DNA of 8,264 nt. Origin: Pseudomonadaceae bacterium UBA5811 (GTDB lineage Bacteria > Pseudomonadota > Gammaproteobacteria > Pseudomonadales > Pseudomonadaceae). A model generated the notes under the pieces. That model was not told the origin of the DNA and searched no databases. It saw only the letters and a list, made by a program, of their open reading frames with translations. Where the stretch lies: NCBI GenBank assembly GCA_002417905.1, contig DIDB01000241.1:1-8264 (forward strand). The letters are read 5' to 3'. Positions 6,709 to 8,264 of this stretch are shown here, piece after piece (positions within the stretch are counted from its first letter, which is position 1; each line of letters opens with the position of its first letter). The position numbers and the translations under genes are program-made.

Positions 6709-6828
6709 ATGTCAGGTCTTTCCAGACGCTGCCTGCTAACCCTGCTGGGCGGTGCAGCAGTGCTTTCAGGATTCCCCGGTATTCCTTCGCTCCTTCGCTG
6801 GCCATTGCGGCCGAGCTACTGCTGGTAG
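6709..6828 (+). pseudogene. Tat-like signal peptide of the beta-propeller gene, out of frame with its body
   Basis: ATG 6709 has TGGAGG (6699-6704) four bases upstream, a stronger start than anything near the body. It opens MSGLSRRCLLTLLGGAAVLS: a twin-arginine motif (S-R-R-x-L-L) and a hydrophobic core, as in a Tat signal peptide. After residue 27 the frame is nonsense and stops at TAG 6826-6828. That stop overlaps the GTG (6828) of the downstream open frame. Deleting one copy of the 8-base tandem repeat at 6784-6799 joins the signal directly to the body as ...GIPSLAIAAELLLVV, with an A-x-A cleavage site (AIA before AE) and the first propeller strand. The restored protein would have 338 residues. 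This is therefore the 5' end of one gene broken by a +8 insertion, not a separate peptide gene. Confidence 0.8.
6784..6799 (+). repeat. Exact 8-bp tandem duplication (CCTTCGCT x2) causing a frameshift
   Basis: CCTTCGCT occurs at 6784-6791 and again at once at 6792-6799. Eight bases are not a multiple of three, so the second copy shifts the frame inside the signal peptide. With one copy, the frame from ATG 6709 reads continuously to the stop at 7731-7733. Slipped-strand replication can both create and remove such a duplication, so the lesion may be reversible. Confidence 0.9.
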
Positions 6829-7733
6829 TGGAAAAGGAGGCTCCCGGAATCAGTTTTTATGCTTTGCCGGAAGGCCGGCGGCTGGGGGGAATTGATCTGG
6901 ATGCCCAGCCTCATGAAGTTGTGATGGACGTGGCGGGGCGCTTTGCTTATGTGGCACAGTACGGTGTGCCCAAGTGGGCCGGGCCGGGTGTTGGTGGCCA
7001 CCGGGTTTATATCATTGACCTGGCCTCCCGCCAGTTGCTCCGGGTGATAGACCGGAGCCCGTTTAACCGGTTGCATGGTATCCGGCTGGATGGGCAGGGC
7101 CGGCTGTATGTTCTCAGTGAGTCCGAGTCCAGTCTGATCCGTTTTGATAATCCGGCGACCGACCTGTATCCCAGCCAAGTTATTCCTCTGGGCGGGGTGC
7201 GCAGCCATTATTTTGTCATCCGCCGGGATGGCCAGCGGGCCTATATTGCCGACTCCCTGAGTGGCATGGTGATCATGGCCAATCCCTTTGATCCGGTTCA
7301 GCCGCCAGTTCGCCATCTGGCGGGTCGGGGGCCCGAGGGGTGTGCCCTGAGTCTGGATGAGCAGACGTTTTATGTCCTGAACCGTTATGACGGAACACTG
7401 CTGGCACTGGATGCCATGACGCTGGAGGAAAAGCGCCGGACGGATACCCGTGGAGAGGCTGTCCGGATCATTACGCTGGGAGATGGTCGTTTGCTGGTAT
7501 CCAATGATACTGACCGGAGTCTGAACCTGCTGGATCCGGTCAGCCTGGAAGAACAGCGCTATCTGCCCATGCCTTCTCCGGTTCCGGGACTGAATCTGCA
7601 TCCAGAAGGCCGCCTGCTGTTTGCGGCAACCGACGATGGCCGGATTATCCGGGTTGATCTGGAGCGCTGGGAGATTCTGGGCGAGTTCGCTACCAGGGCT
7701 GCGCCAGATACGGCGGTTGTGATCCGGAGCTGA
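6828..7733 (+). CDS. YncE-like beta-propeller protein, body of a secreted protein whose 5' end is frameshifted
   Basis: The open frame of 301 codons from GTG 6828 encodes a WD40-like/YVTN-type beta-propeller. Recurrent units of a short strand, an Asn/Asp turn and a second strand are visible at about 40-75 (AYVAQYG...YIIDLASRQLLRVI), 93-108 (LYVLSESESSLIRFDN), 138-152 (AYIADSLSGMVIMAN), 181-204 (FYVLNRYDGTLLALDAMTLE), 222-245 (LLVSNDTDRSLNLLDPVSLE) and 264-287 (LFAATDDGRIIRVDLERWE). The first strand (ELLLVVEKE) begins upstream of GTG in the same frame, but no ATG, GTG or TTG lies in frame before 6828. No heme or PQQ motif is seen. Such proteins are usually exported; the Tat-like signal at 6709 is present but out of frame. 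As it stands, the body could be made only by reinitiation at TAGTG and would stay in the cytoplasm. The substrate or partner is unknown. Confidence 0.8.
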   Translation: MEKEAPGISFYALPEGRRLGGIDLDAQPHEVVMDVAGRFAYVAQYGVPKWAGPGVGGHRVYIIDLASRQLLRVIDRSPFNRLHGIRLDGQGRLYVLSESESSLIRFDNPATDLYPSQVIPLGGVRSHYFVIRRDGQRAYIADSLSGMVIMANPFDPVQPPVRHLAGRGPEGCALSLDEQTFYVLNRYDGTLLALDAMTLEEKRRTDTRGEAVRIITLGDGRLLVSNDTDRSLNLLDPVSLEEQRYLPMPSPVPGLNLHPEGRLLFAATDDGRIIRVDLERWEILGEFATRAAPDTAVVIRS

Positions 7734-7766
7734 GGAGCCAGTCTGTTCAGGAGCTGCCCTGCAACG

Positions 7767-7793
7767 GCCCCTGCTGGTTACCGGGGTGTTTTG
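7767..7793 (+). terminator. Weak candidate terminator after the beta-propeller gene
   Basis: CCCC (7768-7771) pairs with GGGG (7783-7786) around an 11-base loop, with a flanking G-T pair, and is followed by TGTTTTG. The stem is only 4-5 bp, so termination would be weak. It begins 34 bases after the stop codon. Confidence 0.3.
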
Positions 7794-7795
7794 CC

Positions 7796-7912
7796 ATGGT
7801 GATTCCCACCGGGCGGTCAGCTATGGCGGCTGATTTCCGGATTGCAGTCACCCATCTTTGGGTCGGGATTTTAGCCTGTCTGGTTTTTATTCCGGTCAGT
7901 ACCGACCCGTAG
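7796..7912 (+). CDS. Possible 38-residue membrane microprotein
   Basis: ATG 7796 to TAG 7910-7912 encodes 38 residues. The first half is polar ([20 protein letters not shown]), and the second contains a hydrophobic run ([14 protein letters not shown]) long enough for a short membrane segment. Against it: no good Shine-Dalgarno is present (only GGGGTG about nine bases upstream), the protein is unrecognised, and a 38-codon frame in GC-rich DNA can occur by chance. It lies in the otherwise empty region between the beta-propeller gene and gloA. It is recorded as a possibility only. Confidence 0.15.
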   Translation: MVIPTGRSAMAADFRIAVTHLWVGILACLVFIPVSTDP

Positions 7913-7919
7913 GGTCTGG
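7850..7919 (+). promoter_or_regulatory. Mutually exclusive hairpins upstream of gloA
   Basis: Three pairings compete. ACCCA (7850-7854) pairs with TGGGT (7859-7863) around a 4-base loop. CCGACCC (7902-7908) pairs with GGGTC-T-GG (7912-7919) around GTA, with one bulged T. CCGACCC can also pair perfectly over 7 bp with GGGTCGG (7860-7866), which would disrupt both local hairpins. This looks like a two-state leader, but no T-run follows the last hairpin and the segment may lie upstream of the gloA transcription start, so it could be operator DNA instead. Confidence 0.3.
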
Positions 7920-7925
7920 CAGAGG

Positions 7926-7968
7926 CATGCCGGCCCCGAGAACGGTTCTGTGGATTATCATGCCGGCC
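7926..7968. repeat. 10-bp direct repeat upstream of gloA
   Basis: CATGCCGGCC occurs at 7926-7935 and 7959-7968, 33 bases apart from start to start, about three helical turns. Each copy contains the palindrome GCCGGC. It lies 36-78 bases before the gloA start codon, where a regulator would bind. CATAAT (7976-7981) just downstream resembles a -10 box, though no good -35 is correctly spaced. Confidence 0.4.
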
Positions 7969-8003
7969 TGTTGCCCATAATCTGTGATATTGAGGAGATC
8001 TGT

Positions 8004-8264
8004 ATGCGACTGTTGCACACCATGCTGCGGGTAGCTGATCTGGAGCGTTCGATCGCTTTTTATACCGGAGTGCTGGGCATGACCCTGTTGCGGCGCAAGG
8101 ATTATCCGGAGGGTCGCTTCACCCTGGCCTTTGTCGGTTATGGCAATGAGGCAGAAAACTCGGTGATTGAGCTGACCCATAACTGGGATGTGGCTCATTA
8201 TGATCTGGGGACCGGTTTTGGCCATATTGCCCTTGAGGTGACAGACGTATACCGGGCCTGTGAG
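8004..8264 (+). CDS. gloA: Lactoylglutathione lyase (glyoxalase I), 5' part
   Basis: Glyoxalase I converts the hemithioacetal of methylglyoxal and glutathione to S-D-lactoylglutathione, the first step of cytosolic methylglyoxal detoxification. ATG 8004 follows GAGGAG (7992-7997) by six bases. The visible 87 codons begin [20 protein letters not shown], very close to E. coli GloA (135 residues). Three of the four metal ligands are present at the E. coli positions: His5, Glu56 (in SVIELTHNW) and His74 (in GFGHIALEV); Glu122 lies beyond the window edge. [18 protein letters not shown] is the conserved glutathione-side segment. The short form without the extra loops of the eukaryotic/Zn type suggests the Ni-type enzyme. 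In P. aeruginosa, as I recall, gloA1 adjoins argG; here two exported-protein genes separate them. Confidence 0.97.
   Translation, partial: MRLLHTMLRVADLERSIAFYTGVLGMTLLRRKDYPEGRFTLAFVGYGNEAENSVIELTHNWDVAHYDLGTGFGHIALEVTDVYRACE

Overview
The window is a conserved housekeeping segment of a gammaproteobacterium, most likely in or near the Pseudomonas lineage. This is judged from protein similarity recalled from memory: the ArgG, MotY, GloA, RNase T and DEAD-box helicase sequences read like Pseudomonas orthologues. The order rnt-pyrC-motY-argG-(...)-gloA also matches the P. aeruginosa cluster I remember as PA3528 to PA3524. The DNA is moderately GC-rich by eye. Genes are closely packed and no intergenic gap exceeds 300 bases. 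No rRNA, tRNA, CRISPR array or intact insertion sequence was seen.

Layout from left to right. (1) Bases 1-253, minus: the 5' end of an exported cyclophilin-type peptidyl-prolyl isomerase, divergent from (2) a SrmB-like DEAD-box RNA helicase (422-1753, plus, TTG start). (3) A 281-base gap between convergent genes with no recognised gene. (4) pyrC and rnt on the minus strand, joined by a 4-base ATGA overlap. (5) motY (3927-4799, plus), preceded by a good match to a flagellar sigma-28 (FliA) promoter and followed by argG (4913-6130, plus) with a probable sigma-70 promoter of its own. (6) A small exported protein of unknown function (6177-6533, minus), divergent from a secreted YncE-like beta-propeller gene (6709-7733, plus). 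(7) A 270-base region with hairpins and a 10-bp direct repeat, then the 5' part of gloA (8004 onward).

The genes do not form one pathway. pyrC (pyrimidine synthesis) and rnt (RNA maturation) form an operon. argG makes argininosuccinate, motY is a flagellar stator-ring protein and gloA detoxifies methylglyoxal. The exported pair between argG and gloA is the accessory part, because as I recall these two genes are neighbours in P. aeruginosa.

Three observations deserve most attention. The beta-propeller gene is broken inside its Tat-like signal peptide by an exact tandem duplication of the 8-mer CCTTCGCT; removing one copy restores a continuous secreted protein. The motY frame continues past its amber stop as a Pro/Ala-rich tail of 22 codons. 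The sigma-28 promoter upstream of motY has exactly the expected 11-base spacing. I see no clearly new multi-gene system; the phase-variation-like signal-peptide break is the best candidate for something undescribed.
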